Numbered from the stretch's first letter, positions 43,468 to 52,204 are shown. The stretch: DNA of 64,000 bases from Negativicoccus succinicivorans (GCF_014207605.1 NZ_JACHHI010000002.1:139005-203004), one strand, 5' to 3'. Program-made: numbers and translations. The notes: generated by a model from the sequence alone, not told the origin.

Positions 43468-44550
43468 ATGGAAAAACAGGAAAAAGGAATCAACACATTT
43501 CAGAGATACCTGTCTGTATGGGTGCTTCTTTGCATGTTCATAGGTGTTTTGATCGGACACTTTTTGCCGATGATACCAAACGCATTGGATCAATGGCAGG
43601 TAGACGGCATTTCTATCCCCATCGCCATCCTCATTTGGGTGATGATCTATCCCATGATGATGAAAGTGGACTTCCGGAGTGTAAAACAGGTAGGAAAGAA
43701 TCCGAAAGGTTTATTCGTTACGTGGATCACAAACTGGCTGATTAAACCGTTTACCATGTATGGGATCGCGTATCTGTTTTTGTTTATTATATTCAAGGCC
43801 TTGATCCCCCCTGAACTGGCAACGCAATACCTCGCGGGGGCCGTTCTTCTCGGTGCTGCGCCATGCACCGCGATGGTTTTTGTTTGGAGCACGCTGACAA
43901 AGGGTAATCCGGCATATACCGTGGTACAGGTAGCAACCAACGATCTTATCATCCTGGTGGCCTTTGTTCCGATCGTAAAATTTCTTTTAGGCGTTTCCGA
44001 AGTAGAAGTTCCCTACAGCACGCTTTTCGTAAGTGTTTTTCTATTTGTGGTCATTCCGCTTTTAGGGGGGATCGCGACAAGACTGGCAGTTATCAGAAAC
44101 AAAGGGAAAGAATATTTTGAAAAAACCTTTATCCATAAGTTTGACAACGCCACTACAGCGGGCCTGCTGCTCACACTGGTGATTATTTTCAGCTCACAGG
44201 CGGAGGTAATCCTCGCAAACCCGATTCATATCGCATTGATTTCGGTACCGCTGATCTTGCAGACTTTCTTGATCTTTTTCATTGCATATGGAGCGAGCAA
44301 GCTGTTAAAAATACCGCATGACATTGCGGCGCCGGCAGGGATGATCGGCGCGTCGAATTTCTTTGAATTGGCGGTGGCGGTGGCGATTGCACTGTTTGGA
44401 ACAACATCGCCGGCGGCGCTTGCGACAACGGTGGGAGTATTGACGGAGGTTCCGGTGATGTTGATGCTTGTTCGCATAGCAAATAAGACGAAGTCAAGGT
44501 TCTGGGCTCCGGTGGCAAGTCCTGCCGCGGACAATACGAGAATGCGGTAA
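43468..44550 (+). CDS. acr3: ACR3-family arsenite efflux permease
   Basis: 360 residues, ten transmembrane helices, conserved transport Cys in APCTAMVFVWS (C133). ACR3 carriers export arsenite using the proton gradient. The normal end would be near NKTKSRF; the frame instead runs on through WAPVASPAADNTRMR, which is an out-of-frame reading of a thioredoxin-like coding sequence. A small deletion probably removed the acr3 stop and the next gene's start. The core transporter is intact. Confidence 0.88.
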   Translation: MEKQEKGINTFQRYLSVWVLLCMFIGVLIGHFLPMIPNALDQWQVDGISIPIAILIWVMIYPMMMKVDFRSVKQVGKNPKGLFVTWITNWLIKPFTMYGIAYLFLFIIFKALIPPELATQYLAGAVLLGAAPCTAMVFVWSTLTKGNPAYTVVQVATNDLIILVAFVPIVKFLLGVSEVEVPYSTLFVSVFLFVVIPLLGGIATRLAVIRNKGKEYFEKTFIHKFDNATTAGLLLTLVIIFSSQAEVILANPIHIALISVPLILQTFLIFFIAYGASKLLKIPHDIAAPAGMIGASNFFELAVAVAIALFGTTSPAALATTVGVLTEVPVMLMLVRIANKTKSRFWAPVASPAADNTRMR

Positions 44551-44717
44551 ACGCGGTCAAAAGTATTGGCTCGGATCTGGAAGTGGAGTATATTACCGAT
44601 CCGGAGAAGATCATGAGCTGCCATGTCATGAGTATGTCCGCACTCGTGGTCAATGATAAGGTAGTATCGATGGGGAAAGTATTGAAAGCGGAGGAAGTGA
44701 AGAAGCTCCTTGTCTAA
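44493..44717 (+). pseudogene. Thioredoxin-like redox protein fragment
   Basis: In the frame +1 to acr3, codons from about 44493 encode VKVLGSGGKSCRGQYENAV and continue to VLKAEEVKKLLV, a small thioredoxin-fold protein usual beside arsenic genes. It has no start codon, and the first redox Cys of the expected GCKSC is Gly (GGKSC). It overlaps acr3 at its start and arsC at its end. Most likely decayed. Confidence 0.65.
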
Positions 44718-45126
44718 AAAGAAAATCGCATTTATCTGCGTCCATAACTCTTGCCGCAGCCAGATCGCGGAGGCACTGGGCAAGCATTTCGCAGCCGATG
44801 TGTTTGAGAGTTACTCCGCCGGAACGGAAACAAAATCGCAGATCAATCCGGATGCGGTACGGATTATGAAAAATCTGTATGGCATTGATATGGAAAAAAC
44901 ACAGCATGTAAAACGGATCAAAGACATTCCGAATCCGGATGTGGTCATCTCCATGGGATGCGTTGAGGGGTGTCCGTATTTGGGCAGAGCATTTGATGAT
45001 AATTGGGAGCTTTTGGATCCTACCGACCAACCGGACGAGGTCTTTGAAACGGTCATTAAGAAAATCGAGACAAACATCATGCGCTTAAAAGAACAATTCG
45101 CGCAAAGAACGACTTCTCAAGACTGA
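44710..45126 (+). CDS. arsC: Arsenate reductase ArsC, low-molecular-weight phosphatase type
   Basis: 138 residues. The active-site loop CVHNSCRS (10-17) and two later Cys in MGCVEGCPYLG form the thioredoxin-coupled redox triad of pI258-type ArsC. It reduces arsenate to arsenite for export by ACR3. The TTG start overlaps the thioredoxin-like frame by 8 bases; GGAGG lies 15 bases upstream, a long spacing. A short Ser/Asp-rich end follows the fold. Confidence 0.88.
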   Translation: MSKKKIAFICVHNSCRSQIAEALGKHFAADVFESYSAGTETKSQINPDAVRIMKNLYGIDMEKTQHVKRIKDIPNPDVVISMGCVEGCPYLGRAFDDNWELLDPTDQPDEVFETVIKKIETNIMRLKEQFAQRTTSQD

Positions 45127-45376
45127 CAAGCACGTTCACGGAGAAGCCTTGCTTACGTTTCCATCACGGCTCGCAAAGTCGGTCCGCGCCGCAAGCACTC
45201 TCCCGTCGAACGAGTCGTGAAGCCGCCGGAAATAGGGATTGTACAATAAGCAGGAGCTGAATTTTAACTTGCTTTCGTGAACTCGTAAAGAAAAACGGTA
45301 GTTTTCAGGTCCCATACGCTTGGTTAAAAATTCGCAAATGATCGCAACATTCGACACGGATAAGGAGCCGTAGCGT

Positions 45377-45436
45377 CATATCGAAACGGCGGCTTTACTG
45401 TCCAAGCGTGTTGAAGAAGATCATGCCGATGCATAA
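45377..45436 (+). repeat. att-like repeat 5: rlmD-type 3' end with stop
   Basis: HIETAALLSKRVEEDHADA and TAA in phase; core GAAACGGCGGCTTTACTGTC at 45383-45402. This is the right-most scar, and a terminator follows directly as after a genuine rlmD gene. The preceding 250 bases (45127-45376) hold no gene. Confidence 0.7.
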
Positions 45437-45474
45437 ATAAAAAGACCTTAGATTGATTTCTAAGGTCTTTTTTT
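45435..45474 (+). terminator. Terminator after scar 5, copy of 41010 block
   Basis: AGACCTTAGA / TTCTAAGGTCT stem with T7. 39 of 40 bases match 41010-41049. Confidence 0.85.
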
Positions 45475-45650
45475 GCGCGCGCAAACTCTGCAGAAAACAA
45501 AATCAACATGAGCGTATTTTTTTGTTCGAAAAATTCGCCACATTGTATGGTGGATAAACAGAGCCACCAAATAAGGATGTCATCGGCGGCAAAAATATTA
45601 CGGCTTTTGCGCATGGCGATTTCTTCTTACGAAGCGAATTATATTCTGAA

Positions 45651-45705
45651 AGAAGATTATCGAAAATATCACGGAACCGGCTTAGTTTCAAGGCTAGGAG
45701 AGTAA
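45651..45705 (+). repeat. Direct repeat unit A
   Basis: A 55-bp unit containing AATATCACGGAACCGGCTT and ending GAGAGTAA. It is ~85% identical to 45829-45886. Confidence 0.75.
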
Positions 45706-45708
45706 GCA

Positions 45709-45786
45709 ATGCAAAGACATATTCGCGGCATATTGGCGGTAGTAGTAGCTTGTATTGCGTTTTTTGGAGTAGTTATGGGGATTTGA
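45709..45786 (+). CDS. 25-residue hydrophobic micro-ORF
   Basis: ATG at 45709 follows AGGAG supplied by repeat unit A. The peptide has a basic start (MQRHIRG) and a transmembrane-like core (ILAVVVACIAFFGVVMGI). It could be a small membrane peptide or type I toxin. Not recognised; evidence is the ribosome site and the parallel arrangement in unit B. Confidence 0.35.
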   Translation: MQRHIRGILAVVVACIAFFGVVMGI

Positions 45787-45817
45787 AAGTATATACATCA
45801 GTAGCGGGTAGAGGAAT

Positions 45818-45886
45818 ATGAATATTGTAGAAGGATATTATCGGAAATATCACGGAACCGGCTTGGTTTTAAGGATGGGAGAGTGA
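45818..45886 (+). CDS. 22-residue micro-ORF within repeat unit B
   Basis: Encodes MNIVEGYYRKYHGTGLVLRM ending GE. Unit A carries the same peptide end (YRKYHGTGLVSRLGE), so the reading frame is conserved between the repeats while the surrounding DNA differs. Weak ribosome site. Function unknown. Confidence 0.3.
   Translation: MNIVEGYYRKYHGTGLVLRMGE
45829..45886 (+). repeat. Direct repeat unit B
   Basis: The 58-bp counterpart of unit A, 124 bp downstream, with small indels near the 5' end. Confidence 0.75.
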
Positions 45887-45891
45887 TCGGT

Positions 45892-45960
45892 ATGAGATTA
45901 CTTACTCGCAGTGCAATTAAGCGGGTATATTTAGGTCTTATTGTTATACTAGTGAGATAA
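45892..45960 (+). CDS. 22-residue hydrophobic micro-ORF after unit B
   Basis: ATG preceded by GGGAG. Basic N-terminus (MRLLTRSAIKR) and hydrophobic C-terminus (VYLGLIVILVR), the same layout as the peptide after unit A though not alignable. Function unknown. The stretch from here to 46250 shows only broken frames. Confidence 0.3.
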   Translation: MRLLTRSAIKRVYLGLIVILVR

Positions 45961-46250
45961 GGATGAGGATTTTTAGTTATAAAAAATTGTTCAAAACTCA
46001 TTGCTTTAGATATGATAAATAACGAATTAATGGAAAAGCAAAAGTAAATAAAGCACATTATATGTGCAACATATTGGAGAAGGATCTTGTATATATGTTT
46101 GTCTCAATACTTATCTAGTTAAACGGATTTGCGAAGAAGCGGAGAAATTTGGGATACCATTTTGTGTTATCTATAGACATAAGTAAGCATGGTGGTAATA
46201 CTATTATACTGTCTGTAAATTTACTAATTAGTGTTGTGGCAGATCAATGA

Positions 46251-46294
46251 AAAAAGGTTCTACAATGATTATTCAATCATTGTAGAACCTTTTT
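46251..46294 (-). terminator. Terminator of the adhesin gene
   Basis: A 14-bp perfect stem AGGTTCTACAATGA / TCATTGTAGAACCT extended by A/T runs; on the minus strand it ends in Ts after the adhesin stop. Confidence 0.85.
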
Positions 46295-46322
46295 TGAATG
46301 TGTAGTAGAGAAAAATCTTTAT

Positions 46323-47942
46323 TTACTGTTTAGTAGCAAGCTTTTCTAATAATACGTTAACCTTGGCTTCTAATTCAGCATTACGAGCTTTTAATTCTGT
46401 GATTTCGTCTTGCATAACATAGATGGAGCTCATAGGACCATCTTTATAACGATCCGGAATATTCTCCTTAGTATTGGAAGTACCAAATTTTTTAGTAAAT
46501 CCTACGTTGTACATAGTATCACCAGTACCGATAGAGAAGCCTGCGTGAAGTAATATATCTTCTTTTAAGTAGTGGGACAGGCCTAAAGCAACAGCGTGTT
46601 CGCCATGATAACCACCGACTGCCGCCATGAATTGAGTTGGTTCAGCAGGGTCGTATTGAATGGTATGTAATCCGGCAAGGGCGGCAGCATTGGCGCCAGA
46701 TTTATTGGTACGTTCATCAACTCGGTTGTCAATACCATCGATTCGGTTGTCAATACCATCGATTCGGTTTTCTAATCGATTAACTGCACCGGAAACACCC
46801 TTTAATTGAGCTACATTGACAGCATCATTATCATTGGAGCCAGCGGCCATATTTGTGATTTGACGAGTGCTATCTGCAGTACCAACGGATACGGCACCAT
46901 AGGAACCTTTTACAGTGTTCGCAATAGCGTTCTTTTCACTTTCGTTGGCACCTTGGATACTATACACTGTATTAGTATCAGCACTACTATTGCTGATAAC
47001 GGAAGAGGATGTAATGGAGGATAAGGCTGTACGATTTGCTACGGAGTTAGAACCTAAAGCAACACCATAATCTGCTGTAACAGAGCTTTTACCGCCAAGA
47101 GCAGTACCATAATCAGCGGTCACAGTGCTTTTGCCACCTAAAGAAGTACTATAGTTACCAGTTACCTTCGTATTGCCACCCAATCCAACAACGTGATCGA
47201 AAGAGCCATTTAAACTGTGGTTAGCAGCGTTACCAATAAGGATACTGCTGTTATAATTAGCTTCTTTTGCACCTAGTGCAACTTGATTACCAATAAATAC
47301 ACTGACATTAGCAGTGCCTGCATAAGAACCGGCTAATAATCCGCCATAAAAGTTACCATCACCAGTTGTGAATCGACCGGCGTTAGATCCGATAGCTGTA
47401 TTAGCTCCACCGGTTACATTGCTTAAAGCACCGGTGCCAATTGCTGTGCTGCGACCGGTTCCCCAGAATCCCAACGAAGAATTCGTGCTATTTTTATTGT
47501 CTTTTAGAGCGTACATACCAATGGCGATATTTTCGTTGGATTCAATATTTTGTCCTGATCGGAAACCCATAGCTATATTTTCACCACCGGTCATGTTTTG
47601 ACCAGCCGCACCACCGATGGCAATATTGCGAATCCCGGTTGAATTACTGCCAGCAGTGGTACCAATTGAAATTGCGTCTACATCACTAGCGTCAGATTGT
47701 GAACCAATAGCAATAGCGCCACCTATTTTATTATCAGTGGTCGCATCTGCTTTCTGCCCAATAGCGATGTTGCCTTGCCCAGAATTAACAGTAGCATTTC
47801 CGCTGTTGGTGGTATGTGCATCGCTAATAACAATTAGTCCATTAGCTGCAGTACCTGCAGTAGCATACGTATTACCACATAGCCCTAAAAGACTTCCTGT
47901 AATGATTCCACACATAAGTAATCGTAAATTCTCTTTTTTCAT
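46323..47942 (-). CDS. YadA-like trimeric autotransporter adhesin
   Basis: 539 residues. Signal peptide (about 1-29, MKKENLRLLMCGIITGSLLG...), then a YadA/Hia head of repeated AIG/IAIG motifs (about 50-330), a neck/stalk with short coiled coil (NRIDGIDNRIDGIDNRVDE) and a YadA-type beta-barrel anchor (AALAGLHTIQYDPAEPTQFM to VGFTKKFG). About 45 residues follow the barrel and form a coiled coil (MQDEITELKARNAELEAKV). In most YadA proteins the barrel is terminal; the extension is seen in Veillonella-type proteins. Lower GC than the backbone. It implies an outer membrane and host/biofilm adhesion. Confidence 0.9.
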   Translation of the reverse strand: MKKENLRLLMCGIITGSLLGLCGNTYATAGTAANGLIVISDAHTTNSGNATVNSGQGNIAIGQKADATTDNKIGGAIAIGSQSDASDVDAISIGTTAGSNSTGIRNIAIGGAAGQNMTGGENIAMGFRSGQNIESNENIAIGMYALKDNKNSTNSSLGFWGTGRSTAIGTGALSNVTGGANTAIGSNAGRFTTGDGNFYGGLLAGSYAGTANVSVFIGNQVALGAKEANYNSSILIGNAANHSLNGSFDHVVGLGGNTKVTGNYSTSLGGKSTVTADYGTALGGKSSVTADYGVALGSNSVANRTALSSITSSSVISNSSADTNTVYSIQGANESEKNAIANTVKGSYGAVSVGTADSTRQITNMAAGSNDNDAVNVAQLKGVSGAVNRLENRIDGIDNRIDGIDNRVDERTNKSGANAAALAGLHTIQYDPAEPTQFMAAVGGYHGEHAVALGLSHYLKEDILLHAGFSIGTGDTMYNVGFTKKFGTSNTKENIPDRYKDGPMSSIYVMQDEITELKARNAELEAKVNVLLEKLATKQ

Positions 47943-48111
47943 AGTAAGCCTTCTTTCTTCATAATTAAAATGGACTTAGCTTTCCCTGGAATAATTATAA
48001 CATATATTACATAGGGCGGTGTAAAAATTGAAAATAAATTTAATAGTATTGTAGAAATGAGAAATCAAATAATCTATGGTTTTAGAATACATCTTTTGAT
48101 AATGAATAGGT

Positions 48112-48247
48112 TACGGCAACTAAGGTAAAAGAAACAGGCGACCAATTTGTAATTACCGAAGAATATTTGATTAAACTCATTATTAATAATGAATTATCAA
48201 GCATGCTATATGAATGTCGTGGATATAAAGGGGGACAACCTGTCTGA
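48112..48247 (+). pseudogene. Unrecognised coding remnant
   Basis: A frame without start encodes TATKVKETGDQFVITEEYLI and ends ECRGYKGGQPV. It reads like part of a small protein but is bounded by an upstream stop and has no ribosome site. The rest of 47943-48426 shows no intact gene. Confidence 0.35.
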
Positions 48248-48320
48248 GAAAAGCCAAAATCGAGTTGGAGTTATTTTCGGAGAAAGAGCTTTTTCGGTTA
48301 TTGGCAACAGTAAAAAAGTG

Positions 48321-48357
48321 AAGCCGTAACGCTCTGCTTTTGGTCTTACGGCTTTTT
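48321..48357 (+). terminator. Orphan intrinsic terminator
   Basis: AAGCCGTAA / TTACGGCTT with a 16-base loop and T-run, after broken frames. Confidence 0.7.
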
Positions 48358-48426
48358 TGAAAAATAGATAGGGCTTTTACTCACGGAGAAAAAAGAGAAT
48401 TTGTCATTGCGGCATAATTTCTTGTT

Positions 48427-48456
48427 ATTCGTCGAATTTTCATTCTTTCGACGAAT
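48427..48456. promoter_or_regulatory. Palindrome upstream of mcrB, possible operator
   Basis: Perfect 10-bp inverted repeat ATTCGTCGAA / TTCGACGAAT with a 10-base spacer, 14 bp before a TATAAT box (48471-48476). It would overlap the -35 region. Confidence 0.6.
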
Positions 48457-48463
48457 ACATTGT

Positions 48464-48504
48464 TTGCGCGTATAATGAAATAAGGTCATGGGAGAGGCGC
48501 TATG
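48464..48504 (+). repeat. Direct repeat, left of the McrBC genes
   Basis: TTGCGCGTATAATGAAA through AAGGTCATGGGAGAGGCGCTATGA; the counterpart is at 52159-52204. It includes a -10 box, a GGGAG site and an ATG. The ORF it starts here is 27 codons and looks meaningless. Confidence 0.8.
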
Positions 48505-48639
48505 ATTTTAACGCGTGACGTAAGCGGGCGAAGGATTTTCCGTATTTTTCGACAAGGGAGACCGGCGCGAGCTGCGTACCGGTAGGAGTAAGAACGATAG
48601 CAAGCTTTCTATATACGAAAGGTCATAGGAGGAACGATT

Positions 48640-51039
48640 ATGTTGGCCGCTGCAAAGCTGCAAGAGGTACTGGGAAAGTATACGCAGGATTTTATCCCGC
48701 AGATGTGGGCGAATGAAAAATATAAGTGGGAAGCGATCCAAACGTTTCAAACGCATTGGGATGTCAATGTCGAAGATTTCGCGGAAATGCTGCATCGTTC
48801 CTTGGATACGACGTCGGATTTGCTTTCGTCGCGAAATTTTTACCCGCGCCGGACGATAGAAGATCTTGCCAAGGCCGCTCCGGAAGAAGTACGCGCCATG
48901 TTCATCGCGCTCTATGATGAGAGTAAAGATGTGTACGACCGGATCAAGACGTTTAAGGAGCAGGCCGCGATTTTGCTTACCAAGTATGGGAACGGCGCCG
49001 CGCAACATTACCAAAATGAAAGCGCGGTCAGTGTGTATTTGTGGCTTCGTTACCCGGATCGGTACTATATCTACCAATATGGTGAAGTGAAAGCCGCGGC
49101 GGAGGTGTTGGAGAGCAACTATTCCTTCAAGCTGCGGTCATACGCCTCCAATATTCGCAATGCGATCAAGTTTTATGATGAAATTTGCGACGCGTTGCAG
49201 CGTGATACAGAGCTTGTGAATTTGTTTCGCTCGCAGCTGACGGACACATGCTATCCCGATCCGAAGTTGAAGACGCTGACCGCGGATGTCGCTCGTTATA
49301 TCCGTCGCAACTACGCGCCAATGGCCGGCGCAACACCGGTTTCGATGCGAGACTGGTACCCTACCGATTATGATCCCGGTTTGACGGTGGCAGACTGGGT
49401 CGCATTACTTAACGATAAGAAGGTATTTACCGAGAAAAGTCTTGCCGTTATGCGGCGGATAAAAGACTACGGCGGACAGGCGACTTGTAAGCAACTTTCC
49501 GTCAAGTACGGCGAAACGCCGTGGTTTTATAATGGCGTCTCGATAGGTCTGGCGAAAAGAGTTGCTAAGAAGACCGGCTGTCCGGTATCAAAGCGCGACA
49601 CTGAACATTCCCGCTGGTGGACGCTGCTGTATATCGGCAAGCAAGGAGGCAAGGAAGCGGCCGGCAATTTTATATGGAAGTTTCGAGACGAGCTGGCACA
49701 AGCGCTGGATCAGGTCGACTTGTCGCGGGTGCCGCTGTATGCCGTCCCGCAAGAGGCGGAAGCGGAGCCTCGCTACTGGTGGCTCAATGCCAATCCGAAA
49801 ATTTGGAGTTTTTCCGGGATTGCGGTGGGTGAAGCGCAGGCGTACACCCTCTATAACGAGAACGGAAACAAGCGCCGCGTGTTCCAAAATTTTTTGGATG
49901 CCAAGGCCGGTGACATGGTGATCGGCTATGAATCCAATCCGGTCAAGCAGGTCGTCGCGCTTGCGAAAATCAGCGCCGCGCAGGACGGCGAAAAACTGTA
50001 TTTTGAAAAAACGGAAGATCTCGTCTCGCCCATTGATTACCGGACGCTGAAAGAGTGCCCCGAGCTGGCCAAAATGGAGTATTTTGTCAATCCGCAGGGG
50101 AGTCTTTTCCAACTGACGAAGGGCGAATTTGATTTCATTATGGATGTCATTCGTGATGAAAACCCACTGCCGTCGGTAACAGTAAAAGACACCTATACAA
50201 AGGACGATTTTCTGGCGGAAGTGTATCTGACGAAAGAGCGCTATGATCAGCTTGTAGCGGTTCTCCAAAACAAGAAAAATATCATTCTTCAGGGCGCGCC
50301 GGGGGTGGGCAAGACTTTTGCGGCGAAACGTCTGGCCTATTCGATGATGGGGGAAAAGGACGAAAGCCGCATAGAATTTGTTCAGTTCCATCAAAATTAC
50401 TCGTATGAAGATTTTATGATGGGCTATAAGCCGGTGGAAAATGGTTTCGAGCTCCAGTACGGAATTTTTTATCGCTTTTGCCGACAGGCGGCCAATCAGC
50501 CGGACAAGGATTATTTCTTTATCATTGATGAGATCAACCGCGGCAACATGAGCAAAATATTCGGCGAGCTTTTGATGTTGATCGAAAAAGATTATCGCGG
50601 CTTCCAGACGACACTTGCCTATAACGGACTGCCGTTTGCGGTACCCAAGAACCTTTATATCATCGGCATGATGAACACGGCTGACCGCAGTCTGGCGATG
50701 ATTGATTACGCGCTGCGGCGTCGCTTCAGCTTTTTGGAAATGGAACCGGCTTTTGATTCCGAGGGCTTCCTGCAGTATCAGAAACGTTTGAACAATGAGA
50801 CTTTTAATGCGTTGGTGGAGAAGGTGCAAGAGCTGAACCGGAAGATCGCATCGGACGAGTCACTCGGCAAGGGCTTTTGCATTGGGCATAGTTATTTCTG
50901 TGGTCACGATACCTGCACGGAAGAATGGTTGCGTTGCATCGTGGACTTTGATATTTTGCCGATGCTTAGCGAGTACTGGTTTGATGATACCGCTGAGCTG
51001 CAACGCTGGGGAAATATCCTGCACGGAGTATTTCAATGA
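48640..51039 (+). CDS. mcrB: McrB-type GTPase with EVE domain (modification-dependent restriction)
   Basis: 799 residues. A unique N-terminal region (about 1-380) precedes an EVE/PUA-like domain (YWWLNANPKIWSFSGIAVGE, about 382-520) that reads modified bases. The C-terminal AAA+ GTPase has Walker A GAPGVGKT (near 552), Walker B YFFIIDEINRGNMSK and the McrB signature MNTADRSLAMIDYALRRRF. It should translocate on DNA and activate McrC. GGAGGAACG precedes the ATG. The next gene overlaps by 4 bases. The N-terminus is a family I do not recognise. Confidence 0.9.
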   Translation: MLAAAKLQEVLGKYTQDFIPQMWANEKYKWEAIQTFQTHWDVNVEDFAEMLHRSLDTTSDLLSSRNFYPRRTIEDLAKAAPEEVRAMFIALYDESKDVYDRIKTFKEQAAILLTKYGNGAAQHYQNESAVSVYLWLRYPDRYYIYQYGEVKAAAEVLESNYSFKLRSYASNIRNAIKFYDEICDALQRDTELVNLFRSQLTDTCYPDPKLKTLTADVARYIRRNYAPMAGATPVSMRDWYPTDYDPGLTVADWVALLNDKKVFTEKSLAVMRRIKDYGGQATCKQLSVKYGETPWFYNGVSIGLAKRVAKKTGCPVSKRDTEHSRWWTLLYIGKQGGKEAAGNFIWKFRDELAQALDQVDLSRVPLYAVPQEAEAEPRYWWLNANPKIWSFSGIAVGEAQAYTLYNENGNKRRVFQNFLDAKAGDMVIGYESNPVKQVVALAKISAAQDGEKLYFEKTEDLVSPIDYRTLKECPELAKMEYFVNPQGSLFQLTKGEFDFIMDVIRDENPLPSVTVKDTYTKDDFLAEVYLTKERYDQLVAVLQNKKNIILQGAPGVGKTFAAKRLAYSMMGEKDESRIEFVQFHQNYSYEDFMMGYKPVENGFELQYGIFYRFCRQAANQPDKDYFFIIDEINRGNMSKIFGELLMLIEKDYRGFQTTLAYNGLPFAVPKNLYIIGMMNTADRSLAMIDYALRRRFSFLEMEPAFDSEGFLQYQKRLNNETFNALVEKVQELNRKIASDESLGKGFCIGHSYFCGHDTCTEEWLRCIVDFDILPMLSEYWFDDTAELQRWGNILHGVFQ

Positions 51040-52112
51040 GTAAGGAGCAGAGCATATTCATCAAGAACATTTACTATATGCTCTCGTATGCTTTCACCAC
51101 TTTGCGGCCGACGGATCATGATAAAATCGCGACAGAACCGTTTGACAATATCCATGATTTGTTCGCGGCGATCCTTGCCAAAGGGATCGGTCGGCAACTG
51201 AAGCAGGGACTTTATCGGGAATATATAAACCGCAAAGAAGACCTGCCTTATTTGCGCGGCAAAATTGATCTGCCGGGGACCATTCAAAATAAAATTAGCA
51301 GAAAGCAGAGACTGACATGTGAGTTTGACGAGCTCTCGGAAAACAATCTGCTGAACCAAGTACTGAAGACCACGGTGATGATCTTGCTGCGTCATGCCGA
51401 GGTAGCAGTGGAGTACAAAAACGACCTGAAAAAAGAGATGCTTTTCTTTTCCCGAGTGGATGAAATTGAGCCTTCGACGATTCCGTGGTCAGCCATTTAT
51501 TTCCGGCGAAATAATCAAAGTTATCGGGTGCTTCTCAGTATTTGTCAGTTGGTGCTCGAGGGGCTGTTGCTGACCACCGATGATGGGGAATATAAGCTGG
51601 CTTCGTTTGTGGACGACCAACGTATGAGCCGGCTATATGAGAAATTTATACTTGCGTATTACACCCGGGAGCATCCGGAGCTCAAGGCGCGCGCGGCACA
51701 AATACCGTGGGCGCTGGATGACGGCGTGGGCACATTTTTGCCGGTGATGCAGAGTGATATCATGCTGGAAAGCATGTCGGGGGAAACGGTGCTCATCATT
51801 GATGCCAAGTATTACACACATACACTTGCAGCAGGACGCTTCGATACACGTACGCTGTATTCTCCTAACTTGTACCAGATATTTACCTATGTCAAGAATA
51901 AGGACAAGGCGATGGGCGAAGGAGCTCATTCCGTGTCGGGTATGCTTCTCTATGCGAAGACCGACGAGGAACTGCAGCCGGACAACAGCTACCTGATGAG
52001 CGGGAATAAAATCAGTGTGCGGACGCTGGATTTGAATCGGGAATTTTCCGAGATTGCAAAGCAACTTGACGATATAGCGGCGGAGCATTTTGGTAATGGC
52101 GCAGGAAGGTAA
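51036..52112 (+). CDS. mcrC: McrC-type restriction nuclease subunit
   Basis: 358 residues. N-terminal McrC fold (IKNIYYMLSYAF, LPYLRGKIDLPGT), and the PD-(D/E)xK nuclease centre is in VLIIDAKYYTHT (near 246). It cuts DNA when activated by the McrB hexamer. ATGA overlap with mcrB means tight coupling. Together they form a two-gene type IV restriction system against modified (e.g. methyl- or hydroxymethylcytosine) DNA. Confidence 0.9.
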   Translation: MSKEQSIFIKNIYYMLSYAFTTLRPTDHDKIATEPFDNIHDLFAAILAKGIGRQLKQGLYREYINRKEDLPYLRGKIDLPGTIQNKISRKQRLTCEFDELSENNLLNQVLKTTVMILLRHAEVAVEYKNDLKKEMLFFSRVDEIEPSTIPWSAIYFRRNNQSYRVLLSICQLVLEGLLLTTDDGEYKLASFVDDQRMSRLYEKFILAYYTREHPELKARAAQIPWALDDGVGTFLPVMQSDIMLESMSGETVLIIDAKYYTHTLAAGRFDTRTLYSPNLYQIFTYVKNKDKAMGEGAHSVSGMLLYAKTDEELQPDNSYLMSGNKISVRTLDLNREFSEIAKQLDDIAAEHFGNGAGR

Positions 52113-52158
52113 TGCTACTATTTGGAGCAGGTTTGTCGCGGCGTGTCACGAAGCAAGC

Positions 52159-52204
52159 TTGCGCGTATAATGAAGGTATAAGGTCATGGGAGATGGCGCT
52201 ATGA
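52159..52204 (+). repeat. Direct repeat, right of the McrBC genes
   Basis: TTGCGCGTATAATGAAGG through GGTCATGGGAGATGGCGCTATGA. It contains the promoter -10, ribosome site and start of the gene at 52201, the likely original context of the repeat. Confidence 0.8.

Noticed and set aside
45500..45705. 65-codon ORF 45508-45705
   Set aside because: Its start lies in unrelated sequence without a ribosome site; only the last ~16 codons are conserved with repeat unit B.
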